64,000 bases of DNA from positions 310,001-374,000 of the forward strand of contig JAYKKI010000038.1 in assembly GCA_039881145.1 (NCBI GenBank), in the 5' to 3' direction. The stretch's first letter is position 1. Every line of letters starts with the position of its first letter. The position numbers were made by a program, and so were the translations under genes. Under the pieces are notes generated by a model. It was not told where the DNA came from and did not search any database. It saw only the letters and a program-made list of their open reading frames with translations. Below, one piece after another: positions 50,436 to 61,939 of this stretch. This stretch comes from Druceiella hillmani. Lineage: Eukaryota; Arthropoda; Insecta; Lepidoptera; Hepialidae.

Positions 50436-52420
50436 TTATGTTACATAAGTGGGCAACTTAGCTGGGAAATGAACTGATCTTCCTGCTCTTGACTTCACAG
50501 TCTTTGCAGATGGTTTCGATTCATTGTTTGACGGTGTGAATTCAGTGTTTGAGGGTGGACGTGGTACCACTTGTGCTTCAGTCGTGGATCTGGAAGACTT
50601 GTCCATGAGAATATACGCTGCCCTGACTCTGTCTATTGATGCCTTGTAAGGTTTCTCACTCAGCTTCAGTGTAACCGTTATTTCAGTTCTCTCGAGGACC
50701 TTATGAGAATCAGTGTATGGTGGGCACAAGGGTAAATTTATACTGTTAACTCGAAAAAATATGTGGTAGCAGGTCTTTACCGCTGGATGAAGGTAGTAAT
50801 CTATTATGCCATGTTTGGTGGTCGTAATTGGGTTCAACTTTTTCGTCCTACCTTGAGATCTTCAGTGAATTAAGTGGGAGAATATTAAAATGCGGAAAGA
50901 TTCAGTTACGAATTTGACGAGTGTTCAACAATTAAATTTCTATTAACAGACAAGTTGTAGCTATTAATTTAATGGAGCTGCTATCTTGCTGAAATTTCTT
51001 CACCTCTAGATCACTGGCTTGAACTTTCGCGAACTCCACAAAGTCTATCAATGGAGAAACAGTGATTGAGTTTACCTGTATCTGAAATCACATTTTTAGA
51101 TCCCTGTACATGTTGTAGGTTGGTCGTATACTCGAATACGAAGTCCAGGTGCATTTGCTGTCTGGAAGAACATTTCTCAGGATTTTGTTGGAAGGCAAAA
51201 ATCAATGATTTCTGATATGTGAAGACTGTGAAAACTCAGCCTTCAAGCATGTATTTAAATTTCCGAATGCCGGAATAACAATAATTCAACGTCATTAAGA
51301 ATCAAGAAGAAAGCAATTGGTTCCCAATGCTAATCTTCTTGCTGTAACAGGGTTCTTCCAATTGCCACGCTTGACGCGCCAACCCAGAGGCTTAGCTCTG
51401 CTTCTGGAATGGGATGGCGAAGCAGTGTGGCTTTCGACATGGTCTCTTTGGCAGCCAAGAATTTTCTAAAAAAACTAACACTTTGTCAGTTTCCTCGTTC
51501 GACTAAATTTCTTCAAATTTTCCTTTAGGTACCTCTTCTTGTTTCCTTCAAGGAATTTTACGAGAGGGGCAAGTATGTCTGCTACCTTAGGTAAGAATCT
51601 TTGATAAAAATTGAACACACCCAAGAATCTTCTTAAGTGGGTCAGACTCTCAGACCTTGGGTAGTCTATGGTACATTGTACCCTGTCCTCTAAGGGTTCG
51701 ATGCCATGTTATGAAAGCTGGAAATCAAGAAAGTTTAAGATCGTGGAGGCAATTGTGCATTTGTCGACATCGATACATAACCCACATTCGGCGAGTTTGG
51801 AAAACAGACCATCGAGCCGTTGCAGATGCTGTGCTTTGTTTTCTGAAGCCACCAAAATGTCGTCAATGAAGGAATAAACTCCTGGAACGTCCCTGATGAC
51901 TTCATCTATGAAGCGCTGAAAGGTCGCAGAAGCGTTACACAGACCAAACTGCATCCTTGTACTTTCGTACGACCGAATGGAGTGCAGATAGCTGTCTTGC
52001 GATTATCGCCAGGGTTGATAAGAATCTGATGCTAGACCTTTATGAGGTCTACTTTGGTGAGTAATTTGGTGCCATGTTGTGAAGTCTGTGATGCATGGGA
52101 TTGGATATTTGTCTTTAACTGTCTGTGCATTTAACACACGGAAGTCTTCGACCGATTTTCAGTCCACTGATCTCTTCTGGGATGCTTAGCAGACCATATG
52201 GAGTAGGGATGCATAGCTGCGCTTAGATGGTTGCATATGGCCTAAATTTAATATGTTCTGAAACTCTATCTTTGCAATTTTAAGTCGATCCAGCGCCAAT
52301 CGTCGCGGTTTCGCCACTACTGGAGAACAATTGGTTTCAATAAAGTGCAGAGTGTTGAGCCTAACAGAACTGTTGGGATCGGGCAGTTTACAGATCGCGG
52401 AACAAGTGTCACAATTTTTT
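50436..52420 (-). pseudogene. Ty3/Gypsy pol remnant without integrase
   Basis: On the minus strand, in shifting frames, come FRVLNAQTVKDKYPIPCITD (about 52145-52080, reverse transcriptase fingers), LLTKVDLIK (motif A), NRKTAICTPFG, then an open stretch at 51709-51954 with FGLCNASATFQRFIDEVI and FIDDILVASENK (motif C, about 51860-51870). PDKCTWTS-like RNase H connection sequence follows at 51011-51205 (FAFQQNPEKC, HLDFVFEYTTNLQHVQGSKN). The frame at 50436-50837 has PPYTDSHKVLERTEITVTLK and ends HFPAKLPTYV, the C-terminal end of pol. Only about 170 bp separate RNase H from this end, so the integrase core is deleted. I saw no LTRs and no gag. Confidence 0.85.
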
Positions 52421-53702
52421 CTTTACTGAGGTATAATACAATGGAAATTGTCACAAAACTCTCAGTCATATAAAATATGCTGTTCCACTTGCGACTAAAT
52501 AATGATCATTGTTTTTTGTTCTTTGTTCACTCTGAGAGCTCTCAGTTACAAAACGAGCACAATATTTGTAGATATAGATTTTAGATCACATACACATTGA
52601 ATAACCTTCGCAGTTAATTAAACCAAATTATATTTTCACCCGACAAAATATTTGATTTCATTTAACCTTAGGTTAATTTGTTGTCTCACATAGCAGTTTA
52701 ATTTAAATTTAGTTCTGATAGGTTTTAATAAATATTTTATTCCTTTACTTTCACAAATATTGAAATAAATTGGAATAAAATAAGTTAACTTTTCATCTCT
52801 TTTATAAAAATGCTCTATGAAATATTAATAATATTGTGAAGATTTGTCGGCTGCAGCTGTACCGTGGCTTATTACACAATTTGACTTAGAAATCGAAGGT
52901 TTAAATATACTTTCCCTATCCCATTGAAATATGTCTATGAAACGACGATATAGATTTTAGAGATTGATCGTTTAGTGCTTTATAATTTGAAATTATGAAT
53001 AAATAATGTTATATTGAAATTTTTATATTGCATGGAAAATTTTCAGCATTTACTGTTTATTTTTCTCATATATTTCTTTATTTTACGTAACATAATTTAC
53101 AAACATAATAATAACAGTATATTACGATGCCATTTTGAAGTGATCACAGATTTAATTTCACAAGTAAACCGGCTTCTTACCTGGAAATTTTATTGACAAT
53201 AAAACCCAGTTTACAGCATACATTAATATTATATAAATGGCCATCGTAATCAAGTTATTTTTAAGATAAATTTTGCAACTTGACATTGTCGGTAGTGCAA
53301 CTTTAAATAATATACAAAACATTTTTCACTATAATTTTTTAAACATTATTTGATCCATGAAATAAATAAACCACTCACTACATCGATGTTTTGAAGGTTA
53401 ACCAAGGAGAGGAAAATCAGACAGAACAACATAATTCAAACTAAATATTTTCTTAATTTATAAAATTATGACAACCTTTTATTTAACTTTGTAATTAAAC
53501 ATGCTGTAAAATATGTTAATAATTAGGTAAATAAAAAAATAGTGAATCAAGAAGAAAAATCATAAAAATCGAAAAATTCATTGACTGCATCAAAAAAGTT
53601 TTCATTACAAAACCTGTACGTTTGAACTGCTTTTTTTCTGAATATAATATGAAAGTTTATAAATTATAGTAGTGTGAATTCTTTCAAAAAATTAGCAAAT
53701 AA

Positions 53703-53703
<1 letters not shown>
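52421..53703. other. AT-rich non-coding stretch
   Basis: Upstream of the pol remnant nothing of gag or an LTR could be recognised. No other gene is seen. Confidence 0.45.
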
Positions 53704-53752
<49 letters not shown>

Positions 53753-53760
53753 TAGTATAT
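53704..53760. repeat. (TA)n microsatellite
   Basis: About 45 bp of TA with AAATATAG at the right edge. Confidence 0.95.
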
Positions 53761-56356
53761 ATAAATACACATATATTTAGAAAAGTCATGAAATGATCAC
53801 GAGTCATTTTGTACTTATGTCAACGGTTTAGTTTCTAACAAATAGGTTCTTTTCTATGCAAAATTTGCTCTAATATTTTTTGGAATATTACGCGAACTAT
53901 ATTAAGGATGAGGACAGTATAAATGCAGTTTGACTAATAAAATTATTTATCAACCTGTCACTTGAGTGCTGTGAGCATTTGTACTCGTCGTACAAGGACT
54001 GCTGGCAAACGGCCAGACGAAAATATTGAAAATTGTTTGAACGGTATGTCCAGTAAGTCATGCTATTCGATTCTAATGCAAAAGTCCGTAAATATTTTGT
54101 GTGTAAAATGGAGGTGTGGAAAAAAGATTTTTCCTTTTAATGAAGAACGTTCAGTTTCTATTGTTTTCATGGGCAGTGATACTAAAATATAAAATCATGT
54201 TGAAATTTCTTTGGTATACTTCATGCAATTATTTTTGTATCAGGTATTGTAGTAATGCCAAAAATCCAGCAGTCTGGTGAAAATTATTACGCAAATACAA
54301 TATTTAATTCGATTATCAAAATGGTCCATTTAAGATTAAAATGTCTATAGTGGTACTTAATTCGTCTATTGAAAAAATTTAAACATGAATTGGAAAATGA
54401 AAGCATTAAAAGAGTTTTGGTGTAATTATCGTCGCAAAATAAGAATCGCGTAGCAAAATTCGATTGCAAAAATAAAATTAATATCATCGACTGTTAATGG
54501 AACACAACATTTTTACTTTTTGTTATTCTTTTCTATATTACAATATAAGTTGTATTGATGAAACATTCACTAACATTTATAGGCTTTTGGAATAATCGAA
54601 TTACTTTTTCCTATATTGCAAAACTAATTATGAGGTCTTTTTATAAAAAAAATATATAAAAAATGGTTATATTCGCTATCCGACAATATTTCTGCATTTA
54701 TCCAGATCGGATTAATTTTCCAGTAAAAATTTAAAATATTTTAGTAAATGAGATTTGTGTTTTTGTAAAGTGAACAGTGCAACACCAGCGAGAGGGAATA
54801 AAATTAATAAAAATTATTTTTTATCTTATTGTAGTAAGTACTTTAAAGCTTCACACCAAATTCAATATTTAAATAATACGTAATAATGATAAGTTACTCC
54901 AATATATATAGCATATTAGGACACAGAAACAACAAGTAGTTAATAGTTAGTAAAAAGCAATAATTACTCGAACCGTGTTAGAGAAAGCAAGAGAGATAGT
55001 TTTTATTTCATCTGCACAGGCACGTCGCGATAACTGAATGACGCCAATTCATGTTCGGTATTCGTAATAACTCGACAGCGTCAATTACTTTAACAAATAC
55101 AAAAAAAATATTTAACGTCATACAGAAGTGTGTAAGACAATTTCACCAGAATATATTTAGCAACGTAAATAAATGGTGATATTTGAATGACACTTATTAA
55201 TTATAGAGAAAAAACTTCTACAAATATTTTTCATGAACACATTTTTTATTCCATTTTGTATTGTAATGTACTAGGAGCTGTGGCCCAGCATCCTATACAT
55301 ATGTATATGAACGATTTACCTATTCATCAATGATGCTGATTTTTAATATTTTGTGTTTATAAGCTGGAGTGACATTTGAAACAATTCGCAACAACATTTA
55401 AAATTATATATTTGTTGCGTATTTGCAAAGTCTATATTTTTTTAGAAGTAGATTTTTTGTCATTTCTGTTTATCGAATTTGGTTTCAACTTTTAATGATA
55501 AAAATAATAAAATGTATTCCTCCATTTGAAAGAATAAATTGGGACCAGATAAAACAAATGGAAATGGTCGTTTATTTTTTGACATTTAGATGCCATATAG
55601 CGTGTTAGATAGGAATACTACTGCACATAGACTTCCTAATCATACGAGAGCATTCCTACATACATACGTGTGTCAAATATTTTAGCATCCGAACCAATGG
55701 ATCGAATTTAATGGATCCAATTGTTTATAAGCTAAAAATTTAGTGCAAGTTCGGGTATACTATTTCAAACAAAAATTAGTCTCATAGCTCGATTTACTTG
55801 AAAAACGGGTAAAACGGTGCTGTAGAACTTTCTCCATAGTTTTAATCACTATCGCAATTGTTACCTCAACAGATATTTAAGAAAGACCTCTTTAAGGAAC
55901 TGTCAGGGTTTCTTATTGCAATTATATGCAAGCGAGGTTCAGTATGAATAGTTTTAGTCTCTATTAAACAATGGTGCAGTTACCTCCGTGGACACAATTA
56001 GAAACTCATTGGAAAATAACTCTTATTTGCTGCTGTAGCTGTTATCCAGCTTTTAAAGCTGTTATCCAACGGAGAACTTGTTCTTAAACTTTATTTTTTG
56101 TTTCCTTATAGAGATCATACACACTGAGCAGAATGCCGACATGCCGTATATCAGGCGTTATACAGCCTTTGCGGTTTTTATAGCGGTTTGCCGGTCGATC
56201 GGCATGACGCGGAAGCGGTTCGTATTCACCCCTCAATTGGCACGTCGCAAAAGTAGTTCTTCTATACCACCTCTCATTTTGAATTTGCCAGTCATTAAAT
56301 ATGGTCGTGGAAAAAGAAGTGACTTTTATACATTTGTATAGTTGTTCAATTTATCT
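53761..56356. other. non-coding stretch with unassigned open frames
   Basis: No gene could be assigned. Plus-strand open frames at 53962-54192 and 56078-56341 contain GC-richer parts (for example TGCCGGTCGATCGGCATG near 56189) but no motif I recognise. The second lies directly upstream of the Harbinger-like exon and could be a decayed part of it, which is a guess. Confidence 0.4.
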
Positions 56357-56734
56357 CAAAAAAAAAATAAAAACTATTGGGTTCATCCAGTGTCACAAAT
56401 ACGTAAGGAAATGGGAATATTTTTAACATTTTTTGCAAAATTTAAAAAACTTCAAATTAAGTTTGTCGGGTACGTTGCAATGAGTGTCAAATCATTTAAG
56501 GAATTGTTACTATTATTGAATGATAATTACAAATATCTTCATTCATTGTTGCAAACACGTAAGGAAAAGTGAATATTTGTAACATTTTTGCAGAATTTAA
56601 AGAATATAAAGATAAGTTTTTCGGATACGTTCGAATGAGCATTACAGCTTATTACTGAATAATAATATAAGTGGAATGAATACCCCATTTAGAAATTGTA
56701 AAAAGACAGAAGAAAAATTAATGAATACTTTGAG
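56357..56734 (+). pseudogene. probable PIF/Harbinger transposase N-terminal exon relic
   Basis: The open frame reads KKNKNYWVHPVSQIRKEMG, then KFKKLQIKFVGY and MSVKSFKELLLLL. This is the order of the conserved N-terminal block of Harbinger transposases and their HARBI1-like relatives (WVHP, then a short EL or KF segment, then RMS..SF.ELL). The block from 56403 is repeated in tandem from 56559, 156 bp later (exactly 52 codons); the second copy has an internal stop and loses the WVHP part. After a frameshift, NTPFRNCKKTEEKLMNTL resembles the following F.R..S.EEKL..TLR segment and ends at a good splice donor, GAG/GTAAGT at 56735. The DDE catalytic part was not found downstream. Family assignment is from memory of motifs. 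Confidence 0.55.
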
Positions 56735-58475
56735 GTAAGTGAATATTTGAGTTGAGTGGGTGATCGTGAATATTTTAAAGATTATTTACTGTAAAATAAT
56801 AATTCAAAAACATCTTGTAGATTAGTTTTGTTTAGTAGAATTAAATAATGGCAAAATTTTAGAACAACTAAAATCTTGGACTGCAAGAAATGTTATAAAT
56901 GATGGGGCTCATTTGATGAGTTCATTTTCTAAGTTATCAGTGTGATAACCTCGGCTCACATATTCTCAATAGTACTAGGATAATTGTAGTAATCCGATAC
57001 AAGAATGTGCTGTTACCGACATGGTGTTTTGGTTTGATCACGCCTTTGATAAACATCTTGTATTCTATGACCCCATCGATAGTTACGATAGTTATAACGA
57101 CAATGTACTTGTGCATCTCTGATGACCAATAATATTTCAATTCTTTTTCAGGCGCATATGTTCCAGAATTTTTTTTTAAATCTTTGACCATCAAATAGCT
57201 AGCACAGCAAATAGCTAGCTTTTATGATCCTTCCCTGACTTTTATTCCCAATTCTTATGTAATATATCTTTTAGTTCATGTCTGATACTTTTGTCCTTTT
57301 TTTTGGCAGTTAAATAATTTCCTTACTGGATTCGCTTATAAATTCACCATTTGATTTCCCACGAGCTTATCAGAAATAATATTGTCTGCAACTTTGTCTG
57401 ATACTGTTTCTTTAAGAAACAGAAGACAGTTAAAATAGATGTGAGGAGATTGGTTTTTCGCTGCAGATATACTCTCGTTACATTTATTTTTTTAATTTTT
57501 CATGAAAATATCTTTTACATTTTTTATTATTTTTTTTGTGATTGACTTGTGACAAAAAAAAATTATTTAAATATCTGGCGATAGGTTATTTATTTTCAGG
57601 CTAGGTTATACGTGTAAAATTGGATTTGGAACTAACAGAAATAGTATGCCATATATGTGCTGCAATATGGATGTGCATAAAAGAAATTTACCTTCCTGAA
57701 CCACATTCCTGAACACTGATTTATATTGTGAATAATTTTTTTGGTAAGCTTATTTTTCCTAATTTCCTAAGAGCAACCGAAGGAAGCACATACGTATAAT
57801 AAAACAAAAACAGCTAGCAATTTGTAATAGCAACTATAAATTCATTGTAATGATGTATTTGAGAAATTTAAAATCCATTCTCATTCCACAATTCATAATA
57901 AATTACAAGATGGTTGTCTAGAACACAATAATGCCATACTTATTTCTAAGAGATGAAACGTTTGATTTGTCTCAAAATTTAATGCATCCTTACGCAAGAA
58001 CACACAATTGTAATGAATAAAAAACCTTCAAATAGAGATATTAAAAGGCTAGTCTCAATATAGAATATTAGTTTGGTATATACACCAATAAATTAATAAC
58101 TTTTCATAAGCTATTTAATGTTAATTATGTCTTTTATAGGATATTGTTTATTCCTCTCGCATTTTACATAATTTTGTAAATCGAGACGGAGAAGAGGTCA
58201 AGATGGATTTGCCTTTGAAAATTCCCTTAGACGAAAAAATGAAAGTGCTTTAAAATATTACGATATATTTGAAGAGAATTTTAATTCAATATTAATAATC
58301 TCCCATTGCTTGGTTTTCAAGTTTCTATTTAAATACTCAACAACGCTTTGAATACGTTTATTAGCTGTTATGTAAGCAGCGATTAGGAGCGAAATGGTTT
58401 ACCGAGAAAAGCGATTTTTTTAAATGTAATTTCTATGTATCTAACATACAGTCTTCTTTTATATACTTATATAAA
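56735..58475. other. AT-rich non-coding stretch
   Basis: No catalytic Harbinger sequence or other gene was recognised. A minus-strand frame at 56937-57194 (85 residues) has no motif I can name. Confidence 0.4.
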
Positions 58476-58486
58476 ATATATATATT

Positions 58487-58535
<49 letters not shown>

Positions 58536-58538
58536 TAT
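58476..58538. repeat. (TA)n microsatellite
   Basis: About 60 bp of TA with TTTG and TGTA interruptions. Confidence 0.95.
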
Positions 58539-58600
58539 AGAAATACCTAATATAATCTCATATTTCTATAATATTCTACGATGGTCTGCTGTGGTGCGAA

Positions 58601-58890
58601 ATGTTCTAAAACATTCAGAAAAGTTCTAAATTACTTTCAAATGTCATTACTCATTTGAAATTGATTTTGATCGTTCTAAAATGTTCTGGAATGTTCTAAA
58701 AAATTAGAAAACGTTATGAAAAGCTCTAAATTACTTTCGAATGTTGTGAATCACTTAAAATTTAATCTAATCGTTCTGAAATGTTCTAAAAATTCGAAAA
58801 CGTTCTGAAAGTAGTTATAAATTACTCTTCAATGTAGTGAATCACTTAAAATTCTATCTGATAATTTTAAAATGCTCTGGAATGTCTTTG
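58601..58890. repeat. 90-bp tandem repeat, three units plus a partial
   Basis: Units begin at 58601, 58691 and 58781, each with ATGTTCTAAAA, then a TTCAGAAAA or TTAGAAAACG part, GTTCTAAATTACTTTC or close, AATGT, TCACTTAAAATT, and AATCGTTCT at the end. A partial fourth copy starts near 58871. The array ends about 100 bp before the Helitron remnant. Confidence 0.85.
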
Positions 58891-59089
58891 GAAATAGTTT
58901 GACTCTTAATCAGAATATTTTGGAATCAGAAATTATTTTGGAACCAGAATTTTTGATCGTCGATGATACATAACTTTGAGCTAAGCATGTTTCCGTCACA
59001 GTGTTTTCTCAGCAACAGTCAAGAGAAGGTCAACGTGAAATATTTCTAGAAGTCAAGAGTGCATGTTCTTTTTTAATAATAATATTTTA

Positions 59090-60990
59090 TTTAAGTAAAA
59101 TACCTAAACGTAAGAAAGTGTTCACGAGATTATTTTGTGTATATTCAAAAATAAGAAAAGTAGTACGTAAAAATGACACAGAAGAAGAAAGAATAGAACG
59201 ACTTATGATAATTCGAGAAGGAGTACAAAGATTAAGAGAAAATCAAAGTGAAGAACCAAGAGCAAACATTAAGGAATATACGCGAATTAGAGTACGATCA
59301 ATTGGAAATCGTCCATTAATTAATCAACATCAGATATCAAATGAAGGAAATAAATAAAGCGGTTCCAAAAACATAACAACTGTAATTTATAATAAAACAA
59401 GCGTTCAATTATGATCCTATGAAAACATAGACGAACATCCAAATATCATTGTCGCAAAAATGAGCGAAGTATGCAAGTATTACAATGTCAAAAAATTTAA
59501 AGGAGAAACTGAAAATATGTATTGCTTGAGTAGTAAAGTCACATTATCAGCATTACAAATACCACCACTAGAACTATTTACTTATATGGTCAGAACGATA
59601 CCGGATTAAAAATATTTTCTACACAATATACGTCGATACCATTCATGATTTCAAATGACTTCGTTTGGGGCTTCATCAATATGCAACGAAGAAAATTTTA
59701 GTCTAGTTTTTAAGGTTCAAGGGCAAATTTATCACCGAATAGGCTCACTAATGAAAATTAAAAAAATTAAGAACCGAAATTCTTTCAAATTGTATATGAG
59801 ATTCAGGGGCTACAACGAGAAATTATTCAAGAGTTACAACATTTACTCCATAACCATAATGAATTTCAATGAATTTCTGTAACACATCACAGTTACAATG
59901 CGCTACAGTATCCACTAATATTTTGGCAAGATGAAGACGGTTATCACTTAAGCATCCAACAAGTCAATCCAACTACAGGTATCGAAAATAACAAAAAAAT
60001 ATCAGCAATGCAATTCCACGCTTATAGAATTATGATTAGAGATGGACAATATAATTACATTCTTAACTGTCGACAATTATTCTAGCAATTCATAGTTGAT
60101 ATGTATGCTAAAATTGAGACGGAAAAATTGCAATTTATTCATATAAAACCATGAGAAAATTGATCATCTTTCGTCTTTATTTTCTGGAACTCCACGTCAT
60201 ATGCATGAATATGATCAGAATGCGATGACATACGTTAGAAAACACGGTCTATCAGTTTTGTTTATAATATTTACATGTACCCCTTCTCGGCTGGAAATCA
60301 AAGAAGAATTACAATATGAATAGGCGGTTTTTGACATGATATGCGAAGTACAGACGTCGATCATGAGAAAAAAGCGGATTTCCGTACAATCCACTTCTGT
60401 CTAAAATTTTCAAAGCCCATATCAATGTCGAATAATATAGTTCTGTTAAATTCATCAAATACGTATGCCATTATATCGACAAGGATAGTGATGTCTTTAA
60501 TATGACTAAATGAGCACGATGAAATACTATAGTATCAAATGGGTCATTTTATTAATACCAATGAAACAACTTGACGAATTTTGAGTTTCCCGATACATAA
60601 CCGAGATCCGGCAGTTGTTCATTTATCTGTTCACTTAGAAAATGGACAACGCGTGTTCTTCACTAGAGAAACAACAGAATAAGTTGCGATAGAACCACCA
60701 ACACAAAAAACTAACAGATTTTTTGAGCTATGCTAAGAAGACCCTTAGCAAAAAGAGTATGCCCTTTGCACAGACTTTGCTTTACTCAAAAGTGCCAAGC
60801 TACTATACATGGAATGCATCAAATAAAACATGTTATAGACGAAAACAAGGGACCCCAGTGCAATGACATGACGGAGTGTTTAAAAGTAACGCATAGGGTG
60901 AGTATATACGGTGCATTCAAAAAATTATGAATGTTTATATTTGCGTTTATTGCTTCATTATATTCGTGGCCCAACACGTTTTAAAGATTG
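59090..60990 (+). pseudogene. Helitron Rep protein pseudogene, N-terminal and Rep part
   Basis: An open part at 59090-59357 (EEERIERLMIIREGVQRLRE) matches the charged N-terminal region. Then follow VCKYYNVKKFKGETENMYCL with degraded Cys pairs, SFGASSICNEENFS and FKVQGQIYHRIGSL (59655-59752), and QYPLIFWQDEDGYHLSIQQV after a gap. MQFHAYRIMIRDGQYNYIL, HMHEYDQNAMTYVRKHG and LFIIFTCTPS (near 60270, the FTCNP block) come next. The section with the metal-binding HUH motif is deleted, and the frame resumes with HINVEYYSSVKFIKYVCHYI (near 60440), which keeps the two Tyr of the nicking motif. HPAVVHLAVHLENG-like, FAQTLLYSKVPSYYTWNAS and YLRLLLHYIRGPTRFKD finish the part. Many stops and frameshifts are present. 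Confidence 0.85.
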
Positions 60991-60992
60991 AA
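60976..60992 (+). repeat. target-site duplication, left copy
   Basis: ACGTTTTAAAGATTGAA matches ACGTTTTGAAGACTTAA at 61940-61956 with three differences in 17 bases. Both encode the same Helitron residues (RFKD and RFED), as expected if one piece of Helitron was duplicated by the PLE insertion. The last bases also match PLE sequence, so the exact edge is uncertain. Confidence 0.7.
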
Positions 60993-61084
60993 TGTATTTG
61001 GCGTTAATTTTGCAGAAATTCATTATTCACAATTAAATGAAACTACGTGATGTAGTATTATTTCTACTTTCTTTAATTTCTTTA

Positions 61085-61125
61085 CCACGACCTAGGTTTC
61101 GTTGTATTACAACATCTTCAGGTGG
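61085..61125 (-). ncRNA. hammerhead ribozyme motif, all core bases present
   Basis: Minus strand: stem I CCAC/GTGG, core CTGAAGA, stem II GTTGT-AAT-ACAAC, GAA, stem III ACCT/AGGT without a loop, cleavage expected after C at 61089. Every invariant position is satisfied. An unpaired U separates the core from stem II, a deviation from the classic form. PLEs are known to carry such minimal hammerheads, which work best as dimers. Confidence 0.8.
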
Positions 61126-61386
61126 GATATTAGCAAAGATTAACTCTTAGGAACAACCAACAGCATTTATATGTTTCAAACACAATAGCGGAAAACTGCT
61201 TTGTGCGGATTTTTCCATTGTTTATGTTAGTGAGTTTATTGCAGGGGCGCAGACTAGGATTTATTCTATTACAAAGAGTTATACAATATACCAGTATTTT
61301 AGTGAGGGTAATAAATTCAATTGTTGTTATTATGTGAGGCTATACAATGCAAACTTTACGGTGTATGTAATAAAATTAAATGGAAG

Positions 61387-61542
61387 TTATTATCGGTAAT
61401 AAATTTATACAAAAGCAACGGTATTTGAAAGTAAGGCCAAGGTAATACACTAATTCTATATATCTTATTATCGGTAATATATTTATACAAAAGCAAGGGT
61501 ATTTGAAAGTATAGACAAGGTAATACACTAATTCTACATATC
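61387..61542. repeat. 78-bp tandem duplication inside the PLE remnant
   Basis: Two copies start at 61387 and 61465, each TTATTATCGGTAATA..., TTTATACAAAAGCAA, TATTTGAAAGTA and GGTAATACACTAATTCTA. The other PLE copies (37700-37790, 41855-41935) carry this block once. Confidence 0.85.
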
Positions 61543-61846
61543 TCCGGTTTTGTGTATTCATATATTTATTTATTTATTTCTTTTAATTTTTTTTTAATTA
61601 TATATACTTATATTTATATGTTTATTAGTGCTGAAACAATTTCCAGGGTACTGTAGTATCAATGTTTTATATTTATATTATATCTAGAAGATATTAAAGA
61701 ATGGGTGATAAAGATGGGTGATAAAGATATTAAGAAACTCACTAACATAAACAATGGAAAAATCCGCACAAAGCAGTCTTCCGCTATTGTGTTTGAAACA
61801 TATAAATGCTGTTGATTGTTCCTAAGAGTTAATCTTTGCTAATATC

Positions 61847-61887
61847 CCACCTGAAGATGTTGTAATACAACGAAACCTAGGTCGTGG
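61847..61887 (+). ncRNA. hammerhead ribozyme motif, all core bases present
   Basis: Plus strand: CCAC at 61847-61850, CTGAAGA at 61851-61857, stem II GTTGT-AAT-ACAAC, GAA, ACCT/AGGT, C at 61883 and GTGG at 61884-61887. It is identical in the core to the minus-strand copy 760 bp upstream, so the two lie in inverted orientation and a transcript crossing both could pair over the whole motif. Confidence 0.8.
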
Positions 61888-61939
61888 TAAAGAAATTAAT
61901 GAAAGTAGAAATATTACTACATCACGTAGTTTCATTTAA

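Larger units (their letters stand above)
60988..61939. mobile_element. Penelope-like element remnant nested in Helitron, inverted halves
   Basis: The left half is on the minus strand. Read that way it goes from the PLE 3' region (about 61735) through a hammerhead (61125-61085), the 55-bp leader (CTACATCACGTAGT) and the first codons of the reading frame to about 60988. The right half, 61737-61939, is on the plus strand and holds the end of the PLE repeat with a second hammerhead, finishing at CATTTAA. Almost the whole coding region is absent. The inner joint at about 61690-61740 contains a short duplicated GGGTGATAAAGAT. Confidence 0.85.

Noticed and set aside
53962..54192. 76-residue plus-strand frame with a Thr/Arg-rich start as a transposase N-terminus
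   Set aside because: No helix-turn-helix or catalytic motif of a known family could be seen.
56110..56230. GC-rich stretch with TGCCG and CGGCA inverted words as bacterial contamination or a lateral gene
   Set aside because: It is short, has no recognisable protein and is embedded in AT-rich sequence typical of the window.
56937..57194. 85-residue minus-strand frame as a transposase catalytic fragment
   Set aside because: It lies near the Harbinger-like exon, but on the other strand, and I could not match any DDE motif.
58601..58890. Possible heat-shock elements (GAA..TTC words) in the 90-bp repeats
   Set aside because: The spacing is mostly wrong; only one GAATGTTC fits, which is expected by chance in such sequence, and no gene follows.
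61387..61542. Direct repeats considered as a CRISPR array
   Set aside because: Two 78-bp copies without spacers inside a eukaryotic retroelement are a simple tandem duplication. The 39-bp pair at 1778 was rejected for the same reason.
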